A stretch of DNA of 64,000 nt, from contig CALXZH010000035.1 of assembly GCA_944393175.1 (NCBI GenBank), forward strand, positions 1 to 64,000, in the 5' to 3' direction. Shown here piece after piece: positions 8,552-17,717 of the stretch. Origin of the DNA: an uncultured Alphaproteobacteria bacterium. GTDB taxonomy: Bacteria > Pseudomonadota > Alphaproteobacteria > RF32 > CAG-239. The notes beneath the pieces were generated by a model. It had not been told where the DNA came from. It ran no database searches and saw nothing but the letters and a program-made list of their open reading frames with translations. The translations under genes were made by a program, and so were the position numbers. Each line of letters opens with the position of its first letter. Position 1 is the first letter of the stretch.

Positions 8552-9550
8552 ATGTTAAAAATTTCATCATCGCCACATATAAATGCTCCCATCACCACAC
8601 AAAGCCTGATGAGAGACGTATTAATTGCACTGACACCGGCCATGATTGTTTCCATGCTGATGTTTGGCATTAATGCCTTGAGAGTACTCTTAACCTCTGT
8701 AGCCGCCTGCCTTGCAATAGAATATCTGATAACACGCTACCTTCTAAAGACCAAAAACACCACTTGCGACTTATCCGCAGCAATTACCGGCGTACTACTT
8801 GCTTTTAACTTACCAAGCTCTATGCCTACATGGATGATACTCATCGGGGCCTTCGTTGCCATCGGCATTGCCAAAATGGCCTTTGGGGGCTTGGGCAAAA
8901 ACATCTTTAATCCGGCATTAGCGGGCAGGGTGTTTTTATTTATATCTTTTCCGGCACAAATGACTCAATGGCCGAAACCAGATTTTCTAAATTTTCTCAA
9001 TACGGACATTGTAACTTCCGCCACCACACTTGGCATTCTGAAACAAATTGATGTTTCAAGTTCTGCCTCCATCAAAGCCTCACAAGTTTCTTTAACCGAA
9101 CTTCCGAACTATTGGCAAATGCTGATAGGCGATACGGGCGGGTGCATAGGCGAAGTTTCAGCCTTGGCTTTGCTTATTGGTTTATGCTATATGCTGCTGC
9201 GCCGCGTTATCACCTGGCATATTCCCTTTTACTATATTGCCACGTTTTTTATACTCACGGCCATCACTTGGTTTAACACCGATAACGTCCACTTTGAGCC
9301 TATCACAAATCTTTTGTCCGGAGGCTTGCTGTTAGGTGCCATTTTTATGGCAACGGATTATGTCACCAGCCCAATGACCAAACAAGGACAAATTATTTTT
9401 GCGGTAGGTTGCGGCATTTTAACTTATGTCATCAGATTTTACAGCTCTTATCCGGAGGGTGTATCCTTTGCCATTCTGATAATGAATGCTTTTGTACCTC
9501 TTATTGATAAATTCACACCGCAAAGAGTATATGGGACTAAAAGGAAATAA
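8552..9550 (+). CDS. rnfD: Rnf complex subunit RnfD, flavoprotein membrane subunit
   Basis: The 332-residue integral membrane subunit carries covalent FMN in the Rnf pump. The ATG at 8552 was chosen because it starts the conserved MLKISSSPHI segment and lies after the rnfC stop. An upstream in-frame start at 8462 would run inside rnfC. The predicted flavinylation site is DIVTSATTL, the D-x2-[ST]-G-A-T motif with Ser in place of Gly, and apbE in the same operon would be the modifying enzyme. Many hydrophobic helices are visible. Confidence 0.93.
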   Translation: MLKISSSPHINAPITTQSLMRDVLIALTPAMIVSMLMFGINALRVLLTSVAACLAIEYLITRYLLKTKNTTCDLSAAITGVLLAFNLPSSMPTWMILIGAFVAIGIAKMAFGGLGKNIFNPALAGRVFLFISFPAQMTQWPKPDFLNFLNTDIVTSATTLGILKQIDVSSSASIKASQVSLTELPNYWQMLIGDTGGCIGEVSALALLIGLCYMLLRRVITWHIPFYYIATFFILTAITWFNTDNVHFEPITNLLSGGLLLGAIFMATDYVTSPMTKQGQIIFAVGCGILTYVIRFYSSYPEGVSFAILIMNAFVPLIDKFTPQRVYGTKRK

Positions 9551-9554
9551 GAAG

Positions 9555-10133
9555 ATGAAATCGAACTCTCTAATACGCCTTATTTTTGTTATGTTGATTG
9601 TGGCATGTGGTTCGGCCGCAATATTAGGCTTTGTGTACGACATCACCAAAGAGCCCATAAAGCGGGCAAACGATGCCAAAGAATTAGCGGCCATATCCGA
9701 AGTTATTTATGAAGAATTTGATAACAACCCGTTTCAGGAAAGGACACAAATCCCCCTAAAAAAGAATAAAGGTCAAGTAACGCTCTATCCGGCCAGAAAA
9801 GACGGAAAGATAAGAGCCGTAGCCATAAAGACCTCAAGCAACAAAGCTTTTGGCGGCTCCATAGAATTAATAGTCGGCTTTTTCTTAGACGGCACCATCA
9901 GCGGCTATAAGGTTATCAGCTCCAAAGAGACCCCTGGACTAGGCTCAAAAGTCAGCGAACCAAAATTCAGCGAACAATTTATCGGCATAAAACCCAAAAG
10001 AAAAACTTTTAAAGTAAAGCAAGACGGTGGAGAAATAGATGCGGTAACTGCCGCTACCATAAGCTCACGAGCAGTCATTGACGCAATACAAAAAGCCTAT
10101 GATGCCTATCACAAATTCAGCACAAGGATGTAA
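9555..10133 (+). CDS. rnfG: Rnf complex subunit RnfG, periplasmic flavoprotein
   Basis: This subunit has 192 residues from the ATG at 9555, four bases after the rnfD stop. An upstream start at 9486 would overlap rnfD. An N-terminal transmembrane anchor (about 8-28) precedes an FMN-binding domain. The expected covalent FMN site is DAVTAATISS near residue 160, in which the consensus Gly before Ala-Thr is Ala. ApbE encoded upstream is the expected modifying enzyme. Confidence 0.93.
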   Translation: MKSNSLIRLIFVMLIVACGSAAILGFVYDITKEPIKRANDAKELAAISEVIYEEFDNNPFQERTQIPLKKNKGQVTLYPARKDGKIRAVAIKTSSNKAFGGSIELIVGFFLDGTISGYKVISSKETPGLGSKVSEPKFSEQFIGIKPKRKTFKVKQDGGEIDAVTAATISSRAVIDAIQKAYDAYHKFSTRM

Positions 10134-10136
10134 AAA

Positions 10137-10730
10137 ATGAAAAAAGAAAGTTATCAAAACCTGACCAGAGGCATAATTCAAGAAAATCCGGCTCTTGTCA
10201 TGCTGTTGGGCATGTGTCCGACACTGGGCGTTACAACAACAGCTCTTAACGGCTTGGGTATGGGATTAGCCACATTATTGGTGCTGATTTTATCAAACAG
10301 CGCAGTCTCAATCGTCAAAAATTTCATTCCGAGCACCATAAGAATTCCGTGCTATATCACCATCATTGCCACATTTGTTACGGTTGTTGAACTGCTCATG
10401 ACCGCCTATCTTCCGAATTTACATGCGGCCCTGGGTATTTATATTCCCCTCATTGTGGTCAACTGCATTATCTTAGGGCGAGCAGAAGCTTTTGCCGCAC
10501 ACAATAACCTTTTTCAATCACTGTTAGATGCTCTAGGCATGGGCTTAGGCTTTACTTTGGCACTGGTATTGCTTGGCTTAATCAGAGAAATGTTAGGAGC
10601 AGGATCTGCCTTTGGCTATCATTTTATCGGCGAAAACGGCTACCCGATACTAATGTTTATTATGCCTCCCGGAGCATTTTTGGCTCTAGCCGGCTTAATT
10701 ATCCTGTTCAATAAATTGCGGAGACTATAG
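10137..10730 (+). CDS. rnfE: Rnf complex subunit RnfE, membrane subunit
   Basis: This 197-residue integral membrane protein is of the RnfE/NqrD type, with the opening NLTRGIIQENPALVMLLGMCP and the conserved IPLIVVNCIILGRAEAFA helix. Together with RnfA it forms the pseudo-symmetric membrane core that binds an iron-sulfur centre through conserved Cys (CPTLGV and VNCIILG). It is spaced three bases from rnfG. Confidence 0.95.
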   Translation: MKKESYQNLTRGIIQENPALVMLLGMCPTLGVTTTALNGLGMGLATLLVLILSNSAVSIVKNFIPSTIRIPCYITIIATFVTVVELLMTAYLPNLHAALGIYIPLIVVNCIILGRAEAFAAHNNLFQSLLDALGMGLGFTLALVLLGLIREMLGAGSAFGYHFIGENGYPILMFIMPPGAFLALAGLIILFNKLRRL

Positions 10731-10732
10731 AC

Positions 10733-11308
10733 ATGAGTTACTTAATGATATTTATCACGGCCATTTTCGTAAACAACATTGTCTTATCACAATTTTTAGG
10801 TATTTGCCCTTTTTTAGGCGTTTCAAAACGTATTTCTACGGCGCTTGGAATGGGCTTTGCCGTCATGTTTGTGATGACTCTCTCAGGTCTTGTCACACAC
10901 TTAATATACTTCAACCTGTTGCAACCCAATGGTTTAACCTTTATGACAACCATTGTCTTTATTTTGGTTATTGCATCCCTGGTTCAAATGGTTGAAATCA
11001 TTATGCAAAAGACAGCTCCCATGCTCTACCACGCGTTAGGAATATTTTTACCGCTCATTACAACCAATTGCGCAGTATTAGGCATAGCTATCTTGTCCGT
11101 ACAAAAAAATATGGGATTAATGCAAACCGTCTGCTATAATTTAGCCAATGCCATGGGCTTTACATTAGCAATCGTTCTATTTTCCAGCATCAGAGAACGC
11201 CTTGCCGCCAATCCGATACCCAAAGCCTTGCAAGGGGCACCAATTGCGCTGATTACGGCAGGATTACTTTCCATGGCCTTTATGGGCTTTTCCGGCATTA
11301 GCCACTAA
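10733..11308 (+). CDS. rnfA: Rnf complex subunit RnfA, membrane subunit
   Basis: This 191-residue protein is homologous to RnfE but in opposite topology, with NNIVLSQFLGICPFLGV at the N-terminus and LITTNCAVLG in the middle. It supplies the partner Cys ligands of the membrane Fe-S centre. It is the last gene of the BCDGEA order and is followed by a terminator. No rnfH lies behind it. Confidence 0.95.
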   Translation: MSYLMIFITAIFVNNIVLSQFLGICPFLGVSKRISTALGMGFAVMFVMTLSGLVTHLIYFNLLQPNGLTFMTTIVFILVIASLVQMVEIIMQKTAPMLYHALGIFLPLITTNCAVLGIAILSVQKNMGLMQTVCYNLANAMGFTLAIVLFSSIRERLAANPIPKALQGAPIALITAGLLSMAFMGFSGISH

Positions 11309-11317
11309 ACAAAAAAA

Positions 11318-11350
11318 CGCCCTCAAACCTAAGAAAGGAGAGGGCTTTTT
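11318..11350. terminator. Bidirectional intrinsic terminator after rnfA
   Basis: GCCCTC (11319-11324) pairs with GAGGGC (11340-11345), with A and T runs on the two sides. It separates the convergent Rnf operon and the HD-nucleotidase gene. Confidence 0.85.
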
Positions 11351-11352
11351 AA

Positions 11353-11880
11353 TTAGTCTTTTAAGGATTTAAGCAACTCCAAAACAAGCGGATGATTAAT
11401 CTTTGTTAAGGCATACTCATAAAACTCTTCAAAAAGTCTACCATCATAATTTTGTGTTTCGTCAAAATACTTGGCTTGAATGACGGTATCCAAGCGATCC
11501 ATATTTTTCACAAAAACAGCCTCAGGCGTTTCACAAGCTTCAAATTCTTCAAACAAATCAATTATTTCAGGATATTGAAGTTCTTTTGCCAAACGCTGTA
11601 TAGCTTGACTTTCGAGCCTATACTTTTCTTGCGGACTAATACCTGATCCCGGAGTATAATCTCCGACATAAATTTCTGCCAAGTCGTGAATATTTGCCAT
11701 TTTTAAGCATCGACACAAATCAAGTTCTTTCGGGGCAAAAATTTGCACCAGCATACTTACTCCCCAAGAGTGCGAGGCATCTACTTCAGGTGACTTAATT
11801 TTATGATAAAGCCAACCACTACGAGCCAAATTTTTCATTTGCCCGCTGATTGCTTTAAAATTTTCAAGTTTCTGTTTCAT
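11353..11880 (-). CDS. HD-domain 5'-deoxynucleotidase-like protein (YfbR/HDDC2 type)
   Basis: The protein has 175 residues from the ATG at 11880. It shows the HDDC2/YfbR pattern: LARSGWLYHKI, SPEVDASHSWGVSML with the first His, ANIHDLAEIYVGDYTP with the HD pair, and KNMDRLDTVIQA with the distal Asp. Such enzymes dephosphorylate deoxynucleoside monophosphates. The ATG start fits the family N-terminus. A TTG at 11925 would overlap the upstream gene, and neither start has a clear ribosome site. Confidence 0.8.
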   Translation of the reverse strand: MKQKLENFKAISGQMKNLARSGWLYHKIKSPEVDASHSWGVSMLVQIFAPKELDLCRCLKMANIHDLAEIYVGDYTPGSGISPQEKYRLESQAIQRLAKELQYPEIIDLFEEFEACETPEAVFVKNMDRLDTVIQAKYFDETQNYDGRLFEEFYEYALTKINHPLVLELLKSLKD

Positions 11881-11912
11881 CACAAATAAATTTAACAAAA
11901 AATACTTAAAAT

Positions 11913-12641
11913 TTAGTTCAACCAACCACCATTAGGCGGAAACCACATCAAAACCTGTTCGGGAATATCCATGCGCTGAATAGGGGCACGTAAACTGGCC
12001 CAGGCCTCAAAAATTTCTTTTTCCAAGACACAACAATCACCCACCAGAACACTCAGTTCATCACCATCTTCTGAACTGCAGCCAAATAAATCATATCCGG
12101 CATTGTAATATTTTTGAGCAATTTTAATCACTTCTGGGCGACAGTTATAGACTATGTCTTGATAAGTTTTTAAATAATAAGGATACTTAAAAAATTGAAT
12201 ACTGCTATTCAAATCGACCTCAAAACCATTCACACTAAACTTTGCTTTAATAATTGAAATTCTGTTAAAATTTTCTTTATTTTCAAGCAAATACTTGCTG
12301 GCATAATCCAAAGAAGGTGCATCCAAAAGAATAGCATCCTCATTTCTTGCCACAAACATAAGATTGTCAGCAAAGATTCCGCGACAATTTTTAGTCTGAA
12401 TATCTCTATTAGCCAACGCTTTCCGAAAAGAAGAAGCCAAGACCTCTGCTCTCTGAGGGACAGCATATTCCAACAATTTTTTTGCACCGTTGCTCAAATA
12501 TTGAATTTCGCCCATGCACAAAGCAGATAACTTCTCTTTTTTGCCGTCATCATCAGCATTAAAAGCTGCCAACAGCGATGAATAGAGCTGTTTTTGCACC
12601 ACATCGCTGTAATACTTCTGAGAAAAAAGCACATTTTCCAT
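11913..12641 (-). CDS. Hypothetical protein
   Basis: This 242-residue soluble protein matches no family I can name. It has no signal peptide or membrane segment. It is rich in Tyr, Asn and acidic residues and has a Cys-containing patch, FGCSSEDGDELSVLVGDCC, near residue 195. It ends in FPPNGGWLN. It lies immediately upstream of the HD-nucleotidase gene on the same strand, so the two may be cotranscribed. No function is proposed. Confidence 0.65.
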   Translation of the reverse strand: MENVLFSQKYYSDVVQKQLYSSLLAAFNADDDGKKEKLSALCMGEIQYLSNGAKKLLEYAVPQRAEVLASSFRKALANRDIQTKNCRGIFADNLMFVARNEDAILLDAPSLDYASKYLLENKENFNRISIIKAKFSVNGFEVDLNSSIQFFKYPYYLKTYQDIVYNCRPEVIKIAQKYYNAGYDLFGCSSEDGDELSVLVGDCCVLEKEIFEAWASLRAPIQRMDIPEQVLMWFPPNGGWLN

Positions 12642-12739
12642 ACTTAATAATTTTTTAGGATTAATAATATATTATTTTCTTCACCTTAGAGCAAAATTTT
12701 CCAAAATTCAAGCAAGATTTTAGACAAAAGACAATATTT

Positions 12740-13381
12740 TTATTTTTTCAGCAAATTTTTAATATTATTTATCACATCTTCAAACATTTCTTCCGTTAAA
12801 ACCCCGGTATTAATATTATAGCGAGAGGTATGATAAGAATTCACCATCCATAACTTATGCTTTTCAAGCCAATGTGTTGCATTATGAGCAAACTTAAAAC
12901 CAGCTTTTTTATAGCCCAAAACTCCTAAAACCGCATTATGTGCCACACTTCCCAAGGTTAAAATAATCTTCAAGTTTGGCATATTTTCAATTTCTTGAAT
13001 AAGATATGTACCACAGGCTTTAACCTCATCACCGGTAACTTTGTTTTGCGGCGGCACACAACGCACGGAATTTGTAACTCTAACATTAATCAGCTCAAAC
13101 CCGTCATCTTTCTTTTTTTGATAATTTCCCTGAGCAAAACCGTATTTTTTCAAAATAGGGTACAACACATCACCGGCATAATCATTGGTAAACGGACGAT
13201 TTGTCTGATTTGCACCGTTTAACCCCGGAGCCAAGCCCACGATTAAAATCTCCGAGGCGAGGGAGCCGAAAGGCTCAACCGGGCCATTATAATAACTAGG
13301 AAATTTTGCTTCGTTTTGAGCTCTGAAAGCCATAAGGCGAGGGCACTTATGACAAGTTTTATCCGGACAAACAAAAGACAT
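12740..13381 (-). CDS. Type 5 uracil-DNA glycosylase (UdgB family)
   Basis: This 213-residue base-excision repair enzyme removes uracil and related damaged bases from DNA. The family 5 first motif is clear as GLAPGLNGANQTNRPFTND (about 49-67), and the second as NSYHTSRYN near the C-terminus. Cysteines 10, 13, 108 and 123 have the layout of the 4Fe-4S cluster ligands. The N-terminus of 213 residues fits the family without extension. A separate family 1 Ung is not visible in this window. Confidence 0.9.
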   Translation of the reverse strand: MSFVCPDKTCHKCPRLMAFRAQNEAKFPSYYNGPVEPFGSLASEILIVGLAPGLNGANQTNRPFTNDYAGDVLYPILKKYGFAQGNYQKKKDDGFELINVRVTNSVRCVPPQNKVTGDEVKACGTYLIQEIENMPNLKIILTLGSVAHNAVLGVLGYKKAGFKFAHNATHWLEKHKLWMVNSYHTSRYNINTGVLTEEMFEDVINNIKNLLKK

Positions 13382-13547
13382 ATTAAATACCTCATAAAAA
13401 AATTTTTTTTAATTTATCATAAAAAATTTTAATCACCACCCTTTAAAAATAATTATCCAAAATTATATCTAAGTCGAAATTGCAAAAAAAAGTGATTTCA
13501 ACCAAAAATGAGTAAAGAGAATCTATTTATAAATGGAGTTTTACAAT

Positions 13548-14147
13548 ATGAAAAAAACCTTATTATTAGCAGGCGTTGCAAGTCTTTTCTCATACAATGC
13601 CAATGCAATGATGGAAATGCCGAAAATGCCGGCTGATTTCAGACCTTATGTTGGTATTGATTATGTTTACTCAAAAGCTGATTTCAAAGACGAAGCAAGC
13701 CGTTTACAAGATGCCGGATATTTAGAAGACAAATTCAATTCCGGCGTAATCAATGCTGGTATCAAAATGGGCGACTACTACAGCTTAGAAGCCTTCTATC
13801 AACAATCCACTTCAGAAAAAGGTGACTATTTTCTATATGACGGAATGGCCCACAAAGCAGAAACCAAATTTGATGCTTATGGTATTGACCTCTATGGATA
13901 TATGCCGGTTGGCTGCGACGGTTTAAGCTTGCTCGGAACGGTTGGTTTGGCTAACTATGAACTAGAAGTCAAAGAAATGGGTCAAAAAGAGACTTGGAGC
14001 CGCGTTGGTTACCGTGCCGGTATCGGTGCTCAATATGACTTCAACGACAACTGGTCAGCTCGTATTGTAGGCCGTTATAGTTATATTAATACCAAAGCTG
14101 TAGACAATTTAATGGAAGCTACTGCTGGTATCCGTTATACTTTCTAA
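13548..14147 (+). CDS. Outer membrane beta-barrel protein
   Basis: The precursor has 199 residues with a signal peptide (about 1-20, ending SYNANA). It continues with alternating amphipathic strands and a terminal strand ending in RYTF, a classic beta-barrel assembly signal. The pattern fits an eight-stranded Omp25/OmpA-like or OmpW-like barrel. The ATG at 13548 has GGAG nine bases upstream and starts the signal peptide. The in-frame ATG at 13533 would add five unneeded residues. Confidence 0.85.
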   Translation: MKKTLLLAGVASLFSYNANAMMEMPKMPADFRPYVGIDYVYSKADFKDEASRLQDAGYLEDKFNSGVINAGIKMGDYYSLEAFYQQSTSEKGDYFLYDGMAHKAETKFDAYGIDLYGYMPVGCDGLSLLGTVGLANYELEVKEMGQKETWSRVGYRAGIGAQYDFNDNWSARIVGRYSYINTKAVDNLMEATAGIRYTF

Positions 14148-14166
14148 TCTAAATAACTATTCCCAA

Positions 14167-14202
14167 AATAAAGCCACTTTTGAAAAGTGGCTTTATTTTT
14201 TA
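14167..14202 (+). terminator. Intrinsic terminator after the beta-barrel gene
   Basis: AAAGCCACTTTT pairs with AAAAGTGGCTTT around a short loop and is followed by a T run. Confidence 0.85.
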
Positions 14203-14275
14203 TGATGTGTACAGTTAAGAAACGAGCTTGCTTTTTGCGCACAAATTGCCCAAGATACTCTCAAAGGAGGACATC

Positions 14276-14620
14276 ATGAGCAAAAAACAAACTTATTTAT
14301 ATATCTTAGCCGCCGGAATCATCTTAATTTTGGCAGGATTTTTCATGCATATTCACGTAATTACAAGCGCATATCACACTACCAGTAAAATGATAGTCAA
14401 TCCGCTGGTCTTTGGTCCGGCAGCAGTCTGCGCCTTTATTTTTATGGGAAATTCACGCTATTGGCTGATAAATTTATGTTGTGCATTAGTTGCCGCGCTT
14501 GTTATTCAATATTTTGTAATTGGCCATGGAGCAGGGATATATACCATTCTTTATCGCACCTTAGCCTTTTTGGTTGTGGTTTATTTCCTCAATCTGTTAA
14601 AAATTATTATTACGAAATAA
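14276..14620 (+). CDS. Small four-helix membrane protein, unknown
   Basis: The protein has 114 residues from the ATG at 14276, which is preceded by a strong AAAGGAGG ribosome site. An upstream TTG at 14228 lacks such support. About four hydrophobic helices fill nearly the whole chain (near 8-25, 40-57, 63-83 and 90-110). No family is recognised. It stands alone between the terminator after the outer membrane protein gene and a long hairpin. Confidence 0.7.
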   Translation: MSKKQTYLYILAAGIILILAGFFMHIHVITSAYHTTSKMIVNPLVFGPAAVCAFIFMGNSRYWLINLCCALVAALVIQYFVIGHGAGIYTILYRTLAFLVVVYFLNLLKIIITK

Positions 14621-14626
14621 GACGCT

Positions 14627-14678
14627 GAGGACGAGCAAAACGTATAAATACCCAAAAATTTATATTGAGCTCGTTCTC
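14627..14678. repeat. Long two-part stem-loop after the small membrane protein
   Basis: GAGGACGAGC (14627-14636) pairs with GCTCGTTCTC (14669-14678, one wobble). Inside it, TATAAAT pairs with ATTTATA. No T run follows on the plus strand, so it is not a typical intrinsic terminator. It may protect the 3' end of the mRNA. Confidence 0.5.
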
Positions 14679-15069
14679 ACAATCCATTAATTTAATAACT
14701 GATTGAATTTTATAAAAATGTATATCAGATAGTTTACAAATATAACAAAATACACAAGATTACATCAGCACAAGTTCCGCCAATCAAAAATAAATTGCAC
14801 CAACTAACAACAGACACAAAACTGCAACAACACATAAAACATTACAATCAAGCAAAACAATCTAAGCCGTTAAAAACACCAACACCAAAGCAAATGCGAC
14901 TATAAAAACCACGACACAATAAAGAAACACAGACTGAAGAGAGCAATTACATATATAATATCTCCCCTCTGTCTTATATATATTTGTCGCATAATATATA
15001 TTATGTATAGTTTAAGATTGTCAAGATAACACATTGAATAAAAACAATATATTTTAACAGCAACAAGTT
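14679..15069. other. Gene-free convergent intergenic region
   Basis: About 390 bases without a supported gene lie between the small membrane protein and yejF. The plus strand is strikingly poor in G (many CA-rich runs between 14750 and 14940). An imperfect hairpin pairs AGAC...GAG near 14930-14945 with CTC...GTCT near 14964-14974. A short ATAATATATATTAT palindrome lies near 14992-15005. I see no promoter or RNA gene I can support. Confidence 0.5.
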
Positions 15070-16665
15070 CTATATTGCTTCTGACGCTTTTATCAAAGTT
15101 TTGGTATAGTCATTTTGCGGATGATTGAATATATCTTGAGCCAAGCCAATTTCAATAAGCTCTCCGTCTTTCATAACGCCAATTCTGTCAGACATCGCTT
15201 TGATCGCTCGCATATCATGCGAAATAAATAAGTAGCTTATATTTCTTTCATTTTGTATTTTCTTCAACAACTTGACGATTTGCGCCTGGATAGTCACATC
15301 CAAAGCAGACGTAGGTTCATCCAAAACAATTAACTCCGGCTCCAATATCAATGCTCGAGCAATTGCAATTCTCTGCCGTTGACCTCCTGAAAATTCATGA
15401 GGATAGCGTTTCATAACATCTTTACTCAAGCCAACCTCATACAACACATGTTTCACTTTTTCCCGTATATCTGAGGACTTGAGCTTAGGATAATGAATTT
15501 TCAAGCCTTCTGCCACAATATCTTCAATCATCATTCTCGGATTAAGTGAATTATACGGATCTTGGAACACAATTTGCATTTTCTGCTTGAGTTTAAGCTT
15601 ATCTTTTTTATTCAGTGCCGCTATTTTTTGTCCTCGAAACCACACAGAGCCTTCAGCTTTTTGTAATCCGAGCAAAGACAAACCCAAGGTGGTCTTTCCT
15701 GAACCTGATTCCCCGACAATTCCCAAACATTCGCCCTTAAACACATCAAAGCTTACATTTTTTACGGCATTGACTTGAGATACAACACTTCCCCAAAAAT
15801 TTTTCTTCAAAGGAAAAACAACATTTAAGTTCTGAGCCTGCAAAATTTTTTCTCTTTGAGATTCCAAATGACTATTTTTTAACATCACTGCAGAAATCAG
15901 CTCTTTTGTATACGGATGCTTAGGCCTTTCAAAAATTTCTTTAACATCGCCCTGCTCTACGATTTCTCCGTTTTTCATCACACAAACTTTATCGGCAATT
16001 TTACGAACTAGAGTTAAATCATGACTTATAAACAAAATTGCCATATTCAGTTTTTTGCGCAAATCCATCAATAAATCAATGATTTGCGCTTGAATCGTAA
16101 CATCTAATGCCGTAGTTGGCTCATCTGCAATCAATAATTTAGGATTATTTGCAATAGCCATGGCAATCATCACACGCTGCCTCTGTCCTCCTGATAATTC
16201 AAAGGGATAAGCATTTTTCTTAAGTTCTGGCTGAGAAATGCCTGTAAGTCTTAAAAGACGCACCACCTCTTTTTGCACATTTTTATCCGACATTTTACGA
16301 TGCAATTTCAAAACTTCGGCAATCTGTGAACCAACTTTATGCAAAGGATTCAATGAAGACATAGGTTCTTGAAACACAAATCCGACATCATTACCTCTGA
16401 TTTTGCGTAATATTTTTTCCTTAGCCCCAATAATTTCGGTATTTTCCAAAACGATGGAACTTTCTTTTGAATGAAAAGCTTTAGGATAAGGAAGCAACCC
16501 TAACACAGACAAGGCCGTAACAGACTTTCCTGAACCGGATTCACCCACCAAGCCAACCACCTGCCCCGGCTCTACATCAAAACTCACATTTTTAACGGCA
16601 CAAAAGGAGTCCTGATTTTCTCTCTTAAAGGAAACCGAAAGATTTTTTACTTCCAATAAAGCCAT
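15070..16665 (-). CDS. yejF: Peptide ABC transporter, fused ATP-binding protein YejF-type
   Basis: The protein has 531 residues with two ATPase domains in tandem. Each has a Walker A (GESGSGKSVT near 41; GESGSGKTTL near 318), an ABC signature (LSGGQRQRV; FSGGQRQRI) and Walker B with DEPTTALD or DEPTSALD. This is the YejF/DppDF-type fused ATPase of oligopeptide importers. The ATG at 16665 overlaps the yejE stop by one base (TGATG) and has an AGGAG site. An in-frame TTG one codon earlier is possible. Confidence 0.92.
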   Translation of the reverse strand: MALLEVKNLSVSFKRENQDSFCAVKNVSFDVEPGQVVGLVGESGSGKSVTALSVLGLLPYPKAFHSKESSIVLENTEIIGAKEKILRKIRGNDVGFVFQEPMSSLNPLHKVGSQIAEVLKLHRKMSDKNVQKEVVRLLRLTGISQPELKKNAYPFELSGGQRQRVMIAMAIANNPKLLIADEPTTALDVTIQAQIIDLLMDLRKKLNMAILFISHDLTLVRKIADKVCVMKNGEIVEQGDVKEIFERPKHPYTKELISAVMLKNSHLESQREKILQAQNLNVVFPLKKNFWGSVVSQVNAVKNVSFDVFKGECLGIVGESGSGKTTLGLSLLGLQKAEGSVWFRGQKIAALNKKDKLKLKQKMQIVFQDPYNSLNPRMMIEDIVAEGLKIHYPKLKSSDIREKVKHVLYEVGLSKDVMKRYPHEFSGGQRQRIAIARALILEPELIVLDEPTSALDVTIQAQIVKLLKKIQNERNISYLFISHDMRAIKAMSDRIGVMKDGELIEIGLAQDIFNHPQNDYTKTLIKASEAI

Positions 16666-17699
16666 CAATTGTTTCTCCTGCTATCAAACGCATCTCTGAC
16701 ACCTTCGCCAATAAAAATAAGCAAAGTCAATAGACTAGACAATACAATGAATATAGAAATTCCAATCCAAGGAGCTTGCAAATTATCTTTTCCTTGTCTC
16801 ACCAAATCACCCAAAGACGGATATTCATGTGGAAGTCCCAGTCCCAAAAAATCCAACGCAGTCAAAGCCACAATAGCCTCAGAAAGCAAAAACGGAACAA
16901 ATGTAATTGTTGCTACCAAAGCATTAGGCAAGATATGACGATAAATAATTCGAAAATTACTCGCACCAAGCGCTTTAGCGGCTTTTACAAATTCAAAATT
17001 TCTGGTACGCATAACTTCTGCGCGCACCATTCCCGTCAAAGAAGTCCAAGAAAAGAGCAACAAAATAGCCAACAAACTCCAAAATGTCGGCACAAAAATA
17101 CTGGCAACAATTATCAAAATAAACAATTGCGGCAAAGAATCCCAAATTTCCATAAATCTTTGCAAAATTATATCAATTTTTCCGCCGAAATATCCCTGCA
17201 CTGCTCCGGCCAAGATTCCTATAAATGATGAAATAGCGGTTAAAATGAAGGCAAATACAATAGAAAGTCTTAAGCCATATAAAATTCGCGCCACTATATC
17301 CCTGCCCTCATCATCAGTCCCCAACCAATGTATTTTGCTTGGCGCCGCCGGCGTCGGAACATTCAAATCATAGTCTACCGTATTGAAAGAAAACGGAATT
17401 ATCGGCATAATCATCCACCCGTTTTGTTCAATATTTCCCCTTATAAATTCATCTCGATAATCAGCCGGGGTCGGAAAATCTCCTCCAAATTGGATTTCAT
17501 CATAGTTTTGAAAGATAGGAAAATAAAAATTATTATTATATTTTAGAATCAAAGGCTTATCATTTGCAATTAATTCAGAAAACAAACTCAAAACAAAAAT
17601 AAATCCCAAAATAAATAACGACCAGCAAGCTCGCTTATTTTTGCAAAAAGCATTCCACCGTCTTCCATACAAACCTTTTACCCAAGAATGAAAAGCCAC
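16665..17699 (-). CDS. yejE: Peptide ABC transporter permease YejE-type
   Basis: The 344-residue inner-membrane permease has an N-terminal helix, a periplasmic insert of about 90 residues, then five helices with the binding-protein-dependent transport signature (EFVKAAKALGASNFRIIYRH). The periplasmic insert and the segment HWLGTDDEGRDIVARILYG match YejE. The partner permease YejB and the binding protein YejA are not upstream. A sulfatase-like gene occupies that place 18 bases away, so missing components would have to come from elsewhere. Confidence 0.92.
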   Translation of the reverse strand: MAFHSWVKGLYGRRWNAFCKNKRACWSLFILGFIFVLSLFSELIANDKPLILKYNNNFYFPIFQNYDEIQFGGDFPTPADYRDEFIRGNIEQNGWMIMPIIPFSFNTVDYDLNVPTPAAPSKIHWLGTDDEGRDIVARILYGLRLSIVFAFILTAISSFIGILAGAVQGYFGGKIDIILQRFMEIWDSLPQLFILIIVASIFVPTFWSLLAILLLFSWTSLTGMVRAEVMRTRNFEFVKAAKALGASNFRIIYRHILPNALVATITFVPFLLSEAIVALTALDFLGLGLPHEYPSLGDLVRQGKDNLQAPWIGISIFIVLSSLLTLLIFIGEGVRDAFDSRRNN

Positions 17700-17717
17700 T
17701 GAAAATGTATCTCTTCT

